This document shows, in pieces, positions 17,208-25,163 of a DNA stretch of 64,000 nt. Every line of letters starts with the position of its first letter. Positions within the stretch are counted from its first letter, which is position 1. This DNA comes from Catellatospora vulcania. GTDB lineage: Bacteria > Actinomycetota > Actinomycetes > Mycobacteriales > Micromonosporaceae. Location of the stretch: assembly GCF_009720385.1 (NCBI RefSeq), contig NZ_ML769305.1, positions 204,208 to 268,207 on the forward strand. The letters are read 5' to 3'. The position numbers and the translations under genes were made by a program. The notes under the pieces are model-generated. The model was not told where the DNA came from. It ran no database searches and was given only the letters and a program-made list of their open reading frames with translations.

Positions 17208-18248
17208 ATGGCCGACCTGACCTACCCGCCCAAGCCCCGCCCCGGTGACCGCATCGCGGTCCTGTCTCCGAGCGCGGGGCTGCCCGCGGTCTTCCCTGAC
17301 GTGTACGAGCTGGGCCTGTCCCGGCTGCGCGACGAGTTCGGGCTGGTCCCGGTGGAGTTCCCGACCACCCGCGCGGTGGCCGCCACCCCGCGGGAGCGGG
17401 CCCGCGACATCAACGCGGCCTTCGCCGACCCGTCCATCGCCGCGGTCATGGCCAGCATCGGCGGCGACGACCAGATCACCGTGCTGCGCCACCTCGACGA
17501 CGAGGTGATCCGGGCCAACCCCAAGCCCTTTTTCGGCTTCTCCGACAACACCAACCTGCTCAATCACCTGTTCGGCCTCGGCGTGGTCGGCTTTCACGGC
17601 GCGACGGTGATGGCCTGCCTGGCCCGCGGCGGCGCGATGCACCCGCTGTCGGCGAGCAGCCTGCGCGCGGCCCTGTTCACGCCGGGCTGGCACGAGCTGA
17701 CCGCCTCGGCCGACTACACCGACGAGCCGAACGACTGGGCGGACGCCTCCCTGCGCGACGTGCCGCCGCGGATGCGGCCTGCGGACGGCTGGGCGTGGGA
17801 GGGGCCGCAGCGGGTCGTGGAAGGGCCGCTGTGGGGCGGCTGCCTGGAGATCCTGTCCTGGCTGCTGCAGGCGGGCTTCGTCGCGCCACCGGAGCGCTTC
17901 GACGGGCACGTGCTGGTCCTGGAGACCTCCGAGGAGATGCCGAGCGCCGACGAGGTCTTCCGGACGCTGCGCAACATGGGCGAGCGCGGCATGCTGGGCC
18001 GCTTCGGCGCAGTGCTGGCCGGGCGGCCCAAGGCGTGGCACTTCGACCGGCGCAACACGGCCGGGCAGAAGGCCGCGTACCGGGCCGAGCAGCGCGACGC
18101 GGTCCGCCGGGCCGTGGCGGCGTACGCGCCGGACGCAGTGCTCGTGTTCGACCTGGACATCGGCCACACCGACCCGCAGCTGGTCCTGCCGATCGGCGGG
18201 GACGTGCGGGTCGACGGGGTGGCGCGGCGCATCAGCGTGCGCTACTGA
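17208..18248 (+). CDS. S66-family peptidase (LD-carboxypeptidase / MccF-like)
   Basis: A 346-residue serine peptidase of the S66 family, which includes LD-carboxypeptidases of peptidoglycan recycling and MccF, which inactivates microcin C. IAVLSPSAGLP opens the fold, IGGDDQITVLRHLD follows, and the nucleophile is expected at Ser112 in FFGFSDNTNL. WGGCLEIL supplies the likely Glu and DIGHTDP the likely His. Length and the DDQ loop look closer to MccF-like members than to LdcA (tentative). ATG 17208 follows TAGTTT (17196-17201) by 6 nt. The stop codon directly abuts that of the convergent MscS gene. Confidence 0.85.
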   Translation: MADLTYPPKPRPGDRIAVLSPSAGLPAVFPDVYELGLSRLRDEFGLVPVEFPTTRAVAATPRERARDINAAFADPSIAAVMASIGGDDQITVLRHLDDEVIRANPKPFFGFSDNTNLLNHLFGLGVVGFHGATVMACLARGGAMHPLSASSLRAALFTPGWHELTASADYTDEPNDWADASLRDVPPRMRPADGWAWEGPQRVVEGPLWGGCLEILSWLLQAGFVAPPERFDGHVLVLETSEEMPSADEVFRTLRNMGERGMLGRFGAVLAGRPKAWHFDRRNTAGQKAAYRAEQRDAVRRAVAAYAPDAVLVFDLDIGHTDPQLVLPIGGDVRVDGVARRISVRY

Positions 18249-19292
18249 TCAGGGCTCGGGCGGCGAGAACACGACCCGGGTCTGGGGCAGGCCTTCGGGG
18301 TGATGCTCGCGCACGTACGCGATGAGCTTCTCGCGGATCTCGCAGCGCAGGTCGTAGGCCTTCGCCGCGTCGTCGGCCGAGGCCAGCACGCGGACCACCA
18401 TCGCGGTCTCGGTGGTGTCGACGACCTGAAGCACCCAGTCCCGGCGGTCCCACAGCGGCGACGCCTCGACGACGCGCTGCGCCTCGGTGCGCAGCGCGTC
18501 GACCGGCATGCGGTGGTCCAGGTAGAGGACCGACGCGCCGAGCACCCGGGAGTCGTTGCGGGTCCAGTGCTGGAACGGCGTGGTGGTGAAGTACGTGGTG
18601 GGCAGGACCAGCCGCCGCTCGTCCCACAGGCGCACCACGACGTAGGTCAGCCGCAGCTCCTCGACGCGGCCCCACTCCCCCTCGACCACGACCACGTCGT
18701 CGAGGCGCAGCTCGTCGGTGAAGGCCAGCTGCAGCCCGGCGAAGATGTGCGCGAGGGTGGCGTGGGCTGCCAGCGCGGCGACCACACCGGCCAGGCCGGC
18801 CGAGGCCAGCAGGGACGCGCCCAGGGTGCGCAGCGGCGCGAAGGTCATCAGGATCGAGGCGATGGCCAGCAGGGTGACGGTGACCGCGGTGAGCCGGCGC
18901 ACCATGCCGATCCGGGTACGCGCCCGCCGGTAGCGCCGGTTGTCGGCGACGTCCACCGGCAGCCGCCGGAACGCGGCGTCCTCCAGCACGAACAGCACCC
19001 GCACCGCGAGCCACGCCGACGCCCCGATGAGCGCGATGATCAGGGCGTGGTGCACGACCTCGCGGGCCGCACCGGTCAGCTGGGTGAACGGCAGCGCCAC
19101 CATCAGCGCCACCACCAGCAGCACGGCCCGCCACGCCCACCGGCACGCCTGGCTGAGCTGCTCCAGGAACCGCCGGTAGCGGCGGCGGGCGACCAGCCGC
19201 ACCACGAGCCGGGACAGCCAGCCGACGACGACCGCGGCGAGGACCGCCACGGTCACCACGATCGCCGATCGCATCAGCTGCTCGGCGTCCAT
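18249..19292 (-). CDS. MscS-family mechanosensitive ion channel
   Basis: A 347-residue small-conductance mechanosensitive channel homologue. N-terminal membrane segments (residues about 8-35, 55-75, 85-105, 130-150) are followed by the pore helix region LGASLLASAGLAGVVAALAAHATLAHIFAGLQLAFTDELRLDD and the MscS beta domain (VVVEGEWGRVEELRLTYVVVRLWDERRLVLPTTYF). These channels release solutes on hypo-osmotic shock. It starts at ATG 19292 and ends exactly next to the S66 gene stop. Confidence 0.9.
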   Translation of the reverse strand: MDAEQLMRSAIVVTVAVLAAVVVGWLSRLVVRLVARRRYRRFLEQLSQACRWAWRAVLLVVALMVALPFTQLTGAAREVVHHALIIALIGASAWLAVRVLFVLEDAAFRRLPVDVADNRRYRRARTRIGMVRRLTAVTVTLLAIASILMTFAPLRTLGASLLASAGLAGVVAALAAHATLAHIFAGLQLAFTDELRLDDVVVVEGEWGRVEELRLTYVVVRLWDERRLVLPTTYFTTTPFQHWTRNDSRVLGASVLYLDHRMPVDALRTEAQRVVEASPLWDRRDWVLQVVDTTETAMVVRVLASADDAAKAYDLRCEIREKLIAYVREHHPEGLPQTRVVFSPPEP

Positions 19293-19390
19293 CAGCGGCG
19301 ACCGGTGCTGGTCGGCGTCACAGTGTCACCTTCTCCGGCGGCGGGGTACGAGATCACGTTCTCATCCCTACCCGCGCCCCTGAACGCGAA

Positions 19391-19470
19391 ACGCCGCCTT
19401 TGCCGGGCAGTCGGCCCTGGCAGAGGCGGCGTGGCGGCCGGGCCGCGGAGAAGATCCGCGACCCGGCCGG
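19391..19470 (-). terminator. Double hairpin terminator downstream of the lipoprotein gene
   Basis: Two consecutive stems follow the lipoprotein stop on the minus strand. The first pairs 19437-19448 with 19459-19470 (CCGGGCCGCGGA type arms, one mismatch). The second pairs ACGCCGCCTTTGCC (19391-19404) with GGCAGAGGCGGCGT (19419-19432), one mismatch, with an inner GGGC/GCCC extension. There is no long U-run, as is common in actinomycetes. Confidence 0.6.
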
Positions 19471-19478
19471 AGCGTGCG

Positions 19479-20264
19479 TCAGAGGTTGGCCAGCAGCTCG
19501 ACCGGAGCCTCGATGACCTTGCCGGCCGGCTTCTCGACCGTCACCGGCTCGCCGAAGCCCGAGTAGGCCACGACCATGTCGGTGATGCCGGCCTGCGGCA
19601 CGGCCTCGCCCACGGCGACGGTCATGTTGACCAGGCGGCCCTGGTCGTCGAAGGCGGCCGTGAACGGCACCGCGGTGGCCTTGTCGCCCAGCGCGGCCGC
19701 CGCGGCCGGGTTCATCGTCGGCGACTTGGTCATGTCGAGGGTGCCCTTGACCTTGTTGGTGCCGTCCCAGCTGACCTGGGCAGCGCTGCGCAGCAGGTTC
19801 TCGCTGAAGGACGGGTCCTCCAGCGACTTGCGCACGGTGCTGTTCGGGCCGAGCTTGGTGATGTCGACGTGCATCCAGTCCTTCGGCAGGCCCGGGACAC
19901 CGGCGTACTTCAGCCAGACCTCATCACCGATCTGCACGGTGTCCATGGTCAGGTTCTGCCCCATGGCCCCGATGACCATGTTCATGGCGGCCTTCTTGTT
20001 CGGGCCGTCCAGGCTGCCGGTGGCCTTCATCGAGGCCGTGCCGCCCATGGTCATGGTGATCTTCGCGGTGGTGGTCTTCAGCTTGGTCGTCGCCGCCGAC
20101 AGCGCGTCGGCGGCCGAGGCCTGCGTCGGCGCCTGCGACGAGGCCGCAGCGGACGGCGTCGCGCCCGCCTCGGTCTTCGGAGTCGCCTGGCAACCCGCGA
20201 CGAGCGCCGCTGCCGCGATCAGTCCGACCGCCGCCACCCCGAGACGTCGTGTCCTCACGTACAT
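19479..20264 (-). CDS. Lipoprotein, LppX/LprG-like fold suspected
   Basis: A 261-residue exported lipoprotein with a basic start (MYVRTRRLG), hydrophobic stretch and lipobox LVAGC near residue 24. An Ala/Ser/Thr/Pro linker follows. The mature part has repeated amphipathic strands, e.g. MTMGGTASMKATGSLDGPNKKAAMNMVIGAMGQ and VWLKYAGVPGLPKDWMHVDITKL, reminiscent of LppX/LprG-type lipid-binding lipoproteins (weak inference). ATG 20264 has GGGGAGG upstream. It is divergent from the PfkB gene and followed by two hairpins. Confidence 0.78.
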   Translation of the reverse strand: MYVRTRRLGVAAVGLIAAAALVAGCQATPKTEAGATPSAAASSQAPTQASAADALSAATTKLKTTTAKITMTMGGTASMKATGSLDGPNKKAAMNMVIGAMGQNLTMDTVQIGDEVWLKYAGVPGLPKDWMHVDITKLGPNSTVRKSLEDPSFSENLLRSAAQVSWDGTNKVKGTLDMTKSPTMNPAAAAALGDKATAVPFTAAFDDQGRLVNMTVAVGEAVPQAGITDMVVAYSGFGEPVTVEKPAGKVIEAPVELLANL

Positions 20265-20489
20265 GTGTCCCTCCCCTTCGAATCCCCGGCAGTTGCCCGG
20301 GGGCACAGCTTCAGCAGCGTAATCAGCGTTCGCCAACCTCGCCTGTCGAGCGGGTGACGCCTTGACGTCACCTGCCCCGTCCGTGATCATCGACAACGAC
20401 ATGTCGCGACCTCGGCGGACACCGCATGATCCGACTGCGGACCGTACGGGCTGAAACGTCGACTACCCATCGACGGAAGGCGACACACC

Positions 20490-21407
20490 ATGCGTGTTCC
20501 TCATCACCCTGCCCTCGACGTCCTGGTGCTCGGCGGCGCCGGCGTGGACACCATCGTCGAGGTCCCGCAGCTGCCACTGCCCTATGCGGACAGCTACCTG
20601 GTTCCGGCGATCACGACGCGGGCCGGGCAGACCGGGGACTTCCTCGCGCTCGGGCTGGCGGCGCTCGGCCTGCGTACGCACCACGTCGACATCCTCGGCG
20701 ACGACCCGGAGGGCGCGCTGGTGCGGGCCCTGCACGCCGACGCGGGCCTCGGGTTCACGGAGCTGACGAGCAGCACCGGCACCAAGCGGGCGGTCAACCT
20801 GGTCGGCCCGGAGGGGCGGCGGCTGTCGCTGTACGACATCAGCCGCGGCGGCGAGCACGACCGGTTCCCCGAGCCGCTGCTGGCGGAGCTGGCCGCGGGT
20901 TGCCGGCACGTGCACGTGTGCATCACCCATCCGGGCGCCTTCGCCCTGGCGCAGCTGGCGCAGCTGGACGTGACCGTCTCCACGGATCTGCACAACTGGG
21001 ACGGCGAGAACCCGTACCACGAGCAGTTCGCCGCGGCCGCAGATGTGGTCTTCGTCTCGGCCGCCGCGCTGGGCGACCCGGCGGCCGCGCTGCGCCGGGT
21101 GCTGGCGCTGGGCCGGGCGCAGATCGCGGTCGCCACCGACGGCGCGCGCGGCGGCTACCTGCTGACCAGCGACGACGACACGGTGCGCCGGTTCGCCGCG
21201 GTGGCGCCGCCGCGGCCGGTGGTGGACTCCAACGGCGCGGGCGACGCGTTCGCCGCCGGCTTCCTGTACGGTCGGTCGCAGGGCCTGCCACCGGACGTCT
21301 GCGCACGTTACGGGGCGATCACCGGGGCTCATGCGTGCACGGTCGCGGCGACCGAAGTGGACCCACTCGGCCGCGCCGCGCTTCTGGCACGCGCGGACAC
21401 GTTTTGA
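20490..21407 (+). CDS. PfkB-family carbohydrate kinase
   Basis: A 305-residue ribokinase-like sugar kinase. The N-terminal strand DVLVLGGAGVDTIVEV starts the fold, TRAGQTGDFLALGLAALG is the substrate-side glycine motif, and DSNGAGDAFAAGFLYG near residue 248 is the PfkB signature with the catalytic Asp. It phosphorylates a sugar, nucleoside or similar alcohol; the actual substrate cannot be read from sequence and no catabolic genes are adjacent. GGAAGG upstream of ATG 20490 supports the start. Confidence 0.87.
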   Translation: MRVPHHPALDVLVLGGAGVDTIVEVPQLPLPYADSYLVPAITTRAGQTGDFLALGLAALGLRTHHVDILGDDPEGALVRALHADAGLGFTELTSSTGTKRAVNLVGPEGRRLSLYDISRGGEHDRFPEPLLAELAAGCRHVHVCITHPGAFALAQLAQLDVTVSTDLHNWDGENPYHEQFAAAADVVFVSAAALGDPAAALRRVLALGRAQIAVATDGARGGYLLTSDDDTVRRFAAVAPPRPVVDSNGAGDAFAAGFLYGRSQGLPPDVCARYGAITGAHACTVAATEVDPLGRAALLARADTF

Positions 21408-21420
21408 GTGGTGCGCGTGC

Positions 21421-21430
21421 GGTTACATGG
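21421..21430 (+). promoter_or_regulatory. Half-site of the CGNR-region palindrome upstream of the DUF4236 gene
   Basis: GGTTACATGG at 21421-21430 is identical over 10 bp to each arm end of the palindrome at 22229-22257. It lies 5 nt before the DUF4236 ATG at 21436 and contains TTACAT, a possible -10 box. This suggests the DUF4236 gene and the CGNR gene share a regulator (inference). Confidence 0.4.
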
Positions 21431-21435
21431 GGTCC

Positions 21436-21624
21436 ATGAGCCTGCTGTTCCGCAAGACCTGGAAACTCGGCCCCCTGCGCCTGAACTTCACCCAGGGCGG
21501 CCTGTCCTCATGGAGTCTCCGCATCGGCCGCTGGTCGTGGAACTCCCGCACCCGGGCGCACCGGGTGGATCTCCCCGGCCCCTGGTCCTGGAAGCAGAAC
21601 AAGGGCGGCGGCGACAAGAGCTGA
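21436..21624 (+). CDS. DUF4236 domain protein (small)
   Basis: A 62-residue basic, Trp-rich protein beginning MSLLFRKTWKLGPLRLNFTQGG, which matches the FRK-x-KLGP-x-RLN-x-(S/T)-x-GG pattern of DUF4236. That domain is of unknown function and often occurs at the N-terminus of small membrane-associated proteins. No membrane segment is present here. It is convergent with the CGNR regulator, with 11 bp between the genes, and has a half-copy of that regulator's putative operator in front of its start. Confidence 0.7.
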   Translation: MSLLFRKTWKLGPLRLNFTQGGLSSWSLRIGRWSWNSRTRAHRVDLPGPWSWKQNKGGGDKS

Positions 21625-21635
21625 CCTGACGAGCC

Positions 21636-22232
21636 TCAAGGTGCGCGCCGCTCCCGCAGGGCGCGCACCTTGCTGCGGTTGCCGCAGCGTTCCATCGAGC
21701 ACCAGCGGCGGCTGCCCGGCCGCGAGGTGTCCAGGAACACCAGCCCGCACCGGTCCCCGCCGCACTCGCGCACCCGGTCGGCGTACGGGCCGGTCAGCAC
21801 GTCGACCACGTCGCGCGCGACCGTCGACAGCAGTTGCGTGCCGGTGGCGGGCAGCGTCCACTCCCGACGGAAGCCCGACCCCGTGACGCGCACCCGGGGA
21901 GCCAGCGGCGGCGGTGCGGCCGCAGCGTCGACCAGGGCGGCCAGCTCGGGCCGCACCGGGCGGGCGCGTGTCAGCGACCGGGCCAGCTCCCACAGCCCGT
22001 CGCGCAGCCCTTTCCCGGCCAGCAGCTCGACATCGGTGACGTGCACCTGCGCGGGGTCGAGCCGGAGCCGGCTCAGCGCGGTCCAGTCGGCCAGGTCGGC
22101 CGGCGTGTGCAGCGTCTCGAACACCGCCAGCTCACCGGGGCCGCCGGAGACCAGCAGGTCCAGCCAGAGCGTGCCGGGATCGAACCGGAACATCCCGCCC
22201 GACGGCGGTCGCAGCACCATGCCCGCTTCCAT
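21636..22232 (-). CDS. CGNR zinc-finger (ABATE-type) transcription regulator
   Basis: A 198-residue protein. The N-terminal region (about 1-140) fits the ABATE domain. The C-terminal CGNR finger reads RECGGDRCGLVFLDTS then RRWCSMERCGNRSKV, with four zinc-ligand cysteines. Such proteins are thought to be stress or ligand-responsive DNA-binding regulators. ATG 22232 lies inside a perfect palindrome that also holds the start of the divergent VOC pseudogene, and TATAGT on the minus strand precedes it by 6 nt (leaderless). Autoregulation through that palindrome is the natural hypothesis. Confidence 0.82.
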   Translation of the reverse strand: MEAGMVLRPPSGGMFRFDPGTLWLDLLVSGGPGELAVFETLHTPADLADWTALSRLRLDPAQVHVTDVELLAGKGLRDGLWELARSLTRARPVRPELAALVDAAAAPPPLAPRVRVTGSGFRREWTLPATGTQLLSTVARDVVDVLTGPYADRVRECGGDRCGLVFLDTSRPGSRRWCSMERCGNRSKVRALRERRAP

Positions 22233-22257
22233 GTAACCACTATATGTGGTTACATGG
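22229..22257. promoter_or_regulatory. Perfect 29-bp palindrome forming a symmetric leaderless divergent promoter
   Basis: Arms CCATGTAACCAC (22229-22240) and GTGGTTACATGG (22246-22257) are exact reverse complements around TATAT. Each arm contains one ATG: the CGNR start at 22232 (minus) and the VOC-remnant start at 22254 (plus). The centre provides a -10-like TATAGT or TATATG for each strand, 6-7 nt before the start. The CGNR protein is the obvious candidate to bind it. Confidence 0.72.
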
Positions 22258-22643
22258 CTGGAGTGCAGACCGGACGAGAGGGGAACCTCGTGGCACTGGA
22301 GTGGAAGGTCGTTCATCGACTGCGCCGACCCGCACGCGCAGACCGCGTTCTGGCACAGGCCTTGGGATACCAGGTCGAGGACAACTCCGCCCTGATTGAC
22401 CAGCTGATCGGACAGGCGCGCTCACCGAGGACCTCCACCTGGAGGTCGACGGCCGCAAGGCCTTCCGCGACCTGGTCGCGGTGCGCCACCCGGACGACCC
22501 GGTGCAGTTGGTCACCGATGTCGGGCTCGGCCGCCGCCTGCTGTTCCAGCGGGTGTCCGAGGGAAACGTGACGAACCAAGAACCAGTCGGGTACGGAACG
22601 ATCCGGTCACGTGGCCTGACGGACGTGGACGATTCTCAGGCAT
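22254..22643 (+). pseudogene. Frameshifted VOC/glyoxalase-fold protein remnant
   Basis: Segments of a VOC-family protein can be read only by switching frame. ALEWKVV is in the first frame, then IDCADPHAQTAFW in a second, back to AQALGYQVEDNSALIDQLI in the first, then LTEDLHLEVDGRKAFRDLVAVRHPDDPV and GLGRRLLFQRVSEGN in another. At least three single-base indels are implied, and the C-terminal half is missing; the last frame runs into TGA at 22643. The start lies in the CGNR palindrome, so the intact gene was probably that regulator's target. Confidence 0.65.
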
Positions 22644-22670
22644 GAGTGGATACGAGTGGAGTGGGAACTG

Positions 22671-23132
22671 ATGAGCCGTCACATCCAAGTCACCTTTGAC
22701 GCCCATGACCCGGGCGCGCTGTCCTCGTTCTGGCGCGATGCGCTCGGCTACGTCCATCCCGGGCCACCTGGAGTCGAGCTGCCCGAGGGCGCCGACCCCC
22801 TGGCCGCGTGGGACGACTTCCTCGAGCGGGCCGGCGTGCCGCAGGAGCAGCGCAACTCGAGGTCGGCCATCGAGGACCCGGACGGGAACGGCCCGCGGAT
22901 CTTCTTCCAGCAGGTTCCAGAAGACAAGATCGCTAAGAATCGTGTGCATCTCGACGTACGCGTGGCTCCCGGGTTGCAGGGTGACGAACGGATGGCAGCC
23001 CTCGAAGCCGAGTGCGAACGGCTCGTGGCGCTGGGAGCGACCCGGGTGCGCCGCTTCGAGCCCGAGCCGCCGATGAGCCTCGGATGGATCGTCCTGACCG
23101 ACCCCGAAGGCAACGAATTCTGCCTCGACTAA
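22671..23132 (+). CDS. VOC-family (glyoxalase-fold) protein
   Basis: A 153-residue protein beginning SRHIQVTFDAHDPGALSSFWRDALGY, with a central DPDGNGPRIFFQQVPEDK and a terminal GWIVLTDPEGNEFCLD, the two beta-alpha-beta-beta-beta modules of the VOC superfamily. Members bind a metal for isomerase, dioxygenase or resistance reactions or simply bind ligands; function here is unknown. The first 43 bp (including GAGTGGGAACTGATG) recur, diverged, at 25151, where a decayed second copy lies. This is the only intact member of the local trio. Confidence 0.83.
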   Translation: MSRHIQVTFDAHDPGALSSFWRDALGYVHPGPPGVELPEGADPLAAWDDFLERAGVPQEQRNSRSAIEDPDGNGPRIFFQQVPEDKIAKNRVHLDVRVAPGLQGDERMAALEAECERLVALGATRVRRFEPEPPMSLGWIVLTDPEGNEFCLD

Positions 23133-23391
23133 GGGTCACCGTGCATCCACAGGATGCCGAGCAGCTCTCTGCCAATGGACTACACCGACACGACACGACC
23201 GCCTTCGCCCTGACGTCGTACGCTCCAGTGGTGGACATGCTGCGCTGTTCGCCATGCGGCCTGGGCCAGCAGAATGGACGTCGGCCCGCCGATCTCGACG
23301 AAGCTATGGACCCAGGGCGACGCTTGATCCGCACCTGGCAGCGGAGATGACTGGCGGAAAACCCGTCACCAGGGCGGCAATGGGCCATGCC

Positions 23392-24015
23392 TCACCGGAT
23401 TGTCAGCGTCAAATTCGGCCCTGGGACCAGCACTCCGGGTGGATTCAGACCTTCGCAGAAGAGCGTCAGATACGTTTGTTCCTGGTAGGTTCCAGCCTGG
23501 GCATCATCGGGTATCTGAGCCATGACGACGAGTCTCCCGGCGCTGCGGGTACGAGTGAACAACGACGCGGGGTTGCGCCAGGCGGGTTTGTCGTCGTCGA
23601 AGAAGTGATAATAGCTGTCGCTGATGCCGTTGCCGACGGTTTCGTCACCCGCCCAACTCAGCCATTGCCATCCGGCTGGCGCGAAGATCACCGCATTGAG
23701 CTCACAACCATCGTGGATGGATGATCCTTCTGAGGTGGACCACTCGACTTCGGTGACGGCGACCTGCCCACCGACATTCGCTCCGAAGTTGTCCGATGCC
23801 GCCATTTCCCGAAAGCGGCGCACCAGAGCGTCCTCGGAGAGCATGTGCCCATCGGTGATGTAAGCGTGTGCGGTCATATTGAGCTGAGGTGGCGTCCACC
23901 GCCGATATTCGACGAACACGAACCAGGCGGCGAAGCCCGCGATGATTGCCAGCGCGACTATCACGGCTGTCTGCTTCTTGTGTCGCATTGGCACAGTCAC
24001 GAACTTCGCCGCCAT
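23392..24015 (-). CDS. Hypothetical protein with N-terminal membrane anchor
   Basis: A 207-residue protein with one hydrophobic segment (TAVIVALAIIAGFAAWFVFV, about residues 15-34) after a basic MRHKKQ, and an extracytoplasmic remainder containing two cysteines (DGCELNAV, LFCEGLNP). The mature region is probably beta-rich. No family recognised. ATG 24015 has TAGGAG 7 nt upstream. It follows the secreted-protein gene by 9 bp, so the two form an operon. Codon use is much less GC-biased than in flanking genes, suggesting recent acquisition. Confidence 0.65.
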   Translation of the reverse strand: MAAKFVTVPMRHKKQTAVIVALAIIAGFAAWFVFVEYRRWTPPQLNMTAHAYITDGHMLSEDALVRRFREMAASDNFGANVGGQVAVTEVEWSTSEGSSIHDGCELNAVIFAPAGWQWLSWAGDETVGNGISDSYYHFFDDDKPAWRNPASLFTRTRSAGRLVVMAQIPDDAQAGTYQEQTYLTLFCEGLNPPGVLVPGPNLTLTIR

Positions 24016-24024
24016 GTCAGGCTC

Positions 24025-24843
24025 CTAGCAGGGAGTCAGGGTGTTGGATCCGGAACTCACGGCCTTCCAGCCGTAGGCGCTCGGTGACCAGCTAACCGAG
24101 ATCGACCATGGTCCGACGCCGACACCATTGATGGAAGTCGTACTCCAGTTGTGGGACACGACGGTCAACGCTCGCAGCGGACCACAGCCCGGATCGGCGA
24201 TACTGTAAACGATCTGGCCACTTGCCCAGTCGTATTTCCAGCCACCATTGCTGGTGCCCATCCATTGAACATAGTCGGGTTCGGCGTAGACGACGCCAGA
24301 CGTGTTCGCGTCCTCCGCGTACGACGCGAGGTAAGAGGCGCCCTTCGTGTCATAGTGAACGAACGACCAACCACCGTAGGAAGCCACCGGGCGAGACAAG
24401 GCAATTCCTGCGACGTCATCCGCACCGAGAACACAGCGGTAGGGGTAGCAGTTCGCCTCCGACTCCCATGCACGGTTCCGCCAGTTGAAGTTCCCGATCA
24501 CGTACCAGCGGTTCTGTCCGCAACTCGTATCGTGGTACAACGTCGGCGCCGGTAGATTGAGGTCGCCCTTGATGCTGAGGGGTTCGACATCCGGCGATGC
24601 GCCGATCCTGACGATCCCCTGCTTGGCAAGTCGGCGGTCGACCTCGGCTTGCGTCGCTCCGCGCTGGCGCCAGCCGCTCGTCTCAAGGTTGATTTCATCG
24701 GCGCGTGACAGGCTGGTGGACGAATCAAACGAGCTCACGAGGCATAGAGGTGCGCTCGGAGCCGCCTGACTGATGCTGGGGACTGCAACCGACCCGGCGA
24801 TAAGCATCAAGCTCACCGCGAGTACTCTGGTGGTCTGCCGCAC
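24025..24843 (-). CDS. Secreted hypothetical protein
   Basis: A 272-residue protein with a Sec signal peptide (MRQTTRVLAVSLMLIAGSVAVPSISQAA, cleavage after about residue 28). The mature protein is rich in Trp, Tyr, Ser and Gly (GNFNWRNRAWESEANCYPYRC, SNGGWKYDWASGQIVYSI) with about six cysteines, consistent with a disulphide-bonded beta-sandwich. No family recognised. The GTG start at 24843 follows GAAGGAG with good spacing. It is cotranscribed with the anchored protein downstream, which could be its cell-surface partner (speculative). Low GC. Confidence 0.65.
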   Translation of the reverse strand: MRQTTRVLAVSLMLIAGSVAVPSISQAAPSAPLCLVSSFDSSTSLSRADEINLETSGWRQRGATQAEVDRRLAKQGIVRIGASPDVEPLSIKGDLNLPAPTLYHDTSCGQNRWYVIGNFNWRNRAWESEANCYPYRCVLGADDVAGIALSRPVASYGGWSFVHYDTKGASYLASYAEDANTSGVVYAEPDYVQWMGTSNGGWKYDWASGQIVYSIADPGCGPLRALTVVSHNWSTTSINGVGVGPWSISVSWSPSAYGWKAVSSGSNTLTPC

Positions 24844-25163
24844 AAGTTCTCCTTCGAGGGTGACGCGTCGGTGACTGCAGCCAGTTGTGGAAGACGGGGC
24901 TGCAGTCTTGGTTCAGGGTCCGGCAGGAATCGCGGGCCCTGAACCATCTTGGCGAGACCGTAACATCAATAGTCAGCCTTCGCTGTCCCCCCGCCACCAA
25001 GATCAACTTGCCCCTCTCGCAGCGGCTCTCCATGGTGTCGCGTGCGGCATTGGTGGTTCGGATCTTGTTCCAGGGGCTGGGGATCGTGTCGCCCCGATAG
25101 CGGTAGCGGGCGACCGCTGGCATGCGCGGCAGGTTGCTCAACTCGATGTCGGAGTGGGAACTG
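24844..25163. other. Gene-poor region upstream of the low-GC operon
   Basis: About 320 bp of intermediate GC. Short open frames exist on both strands, but none has a ribosome site with a recognisable product. It must contain the promoter of the 24843 operon and the junction back to high-GC DNA. The right end carries the repeated GAGTGGGAACTGATG stretch at 25152-25166. Confidence 0.4.

Larger units (their letters stand above)
23340..25163. other. Lower-GC island between VOC gene copies
   Basis: Base composition falls to about 55% G+C by eye (for example 24181-24240) against over 70% on both sides. The interval holds two same-strand genes of unrecognised family and about 600 bp of gene-poor DNA. 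It is bounded by an intact VOC gene on the left and a VOC remnant on the right that share a diverged direct repeat. No integrase, transposase or clear attachment site is visible. Confidence 0.55.

Noticed and set aside
23133-23391. Possible regulator or integrase fragment in the gap after the VOC gene
   Set aside because: Short frames on both strands show no recognisable domain and no ribosome site; evidence is insufficient.
24725-25141. 138-codon minus-strand frame upstream of the secreted protein
   Set aside because: It overlaps the well-supported signal-peptide gene start, lacks a ribosome site and has no family resemblance.
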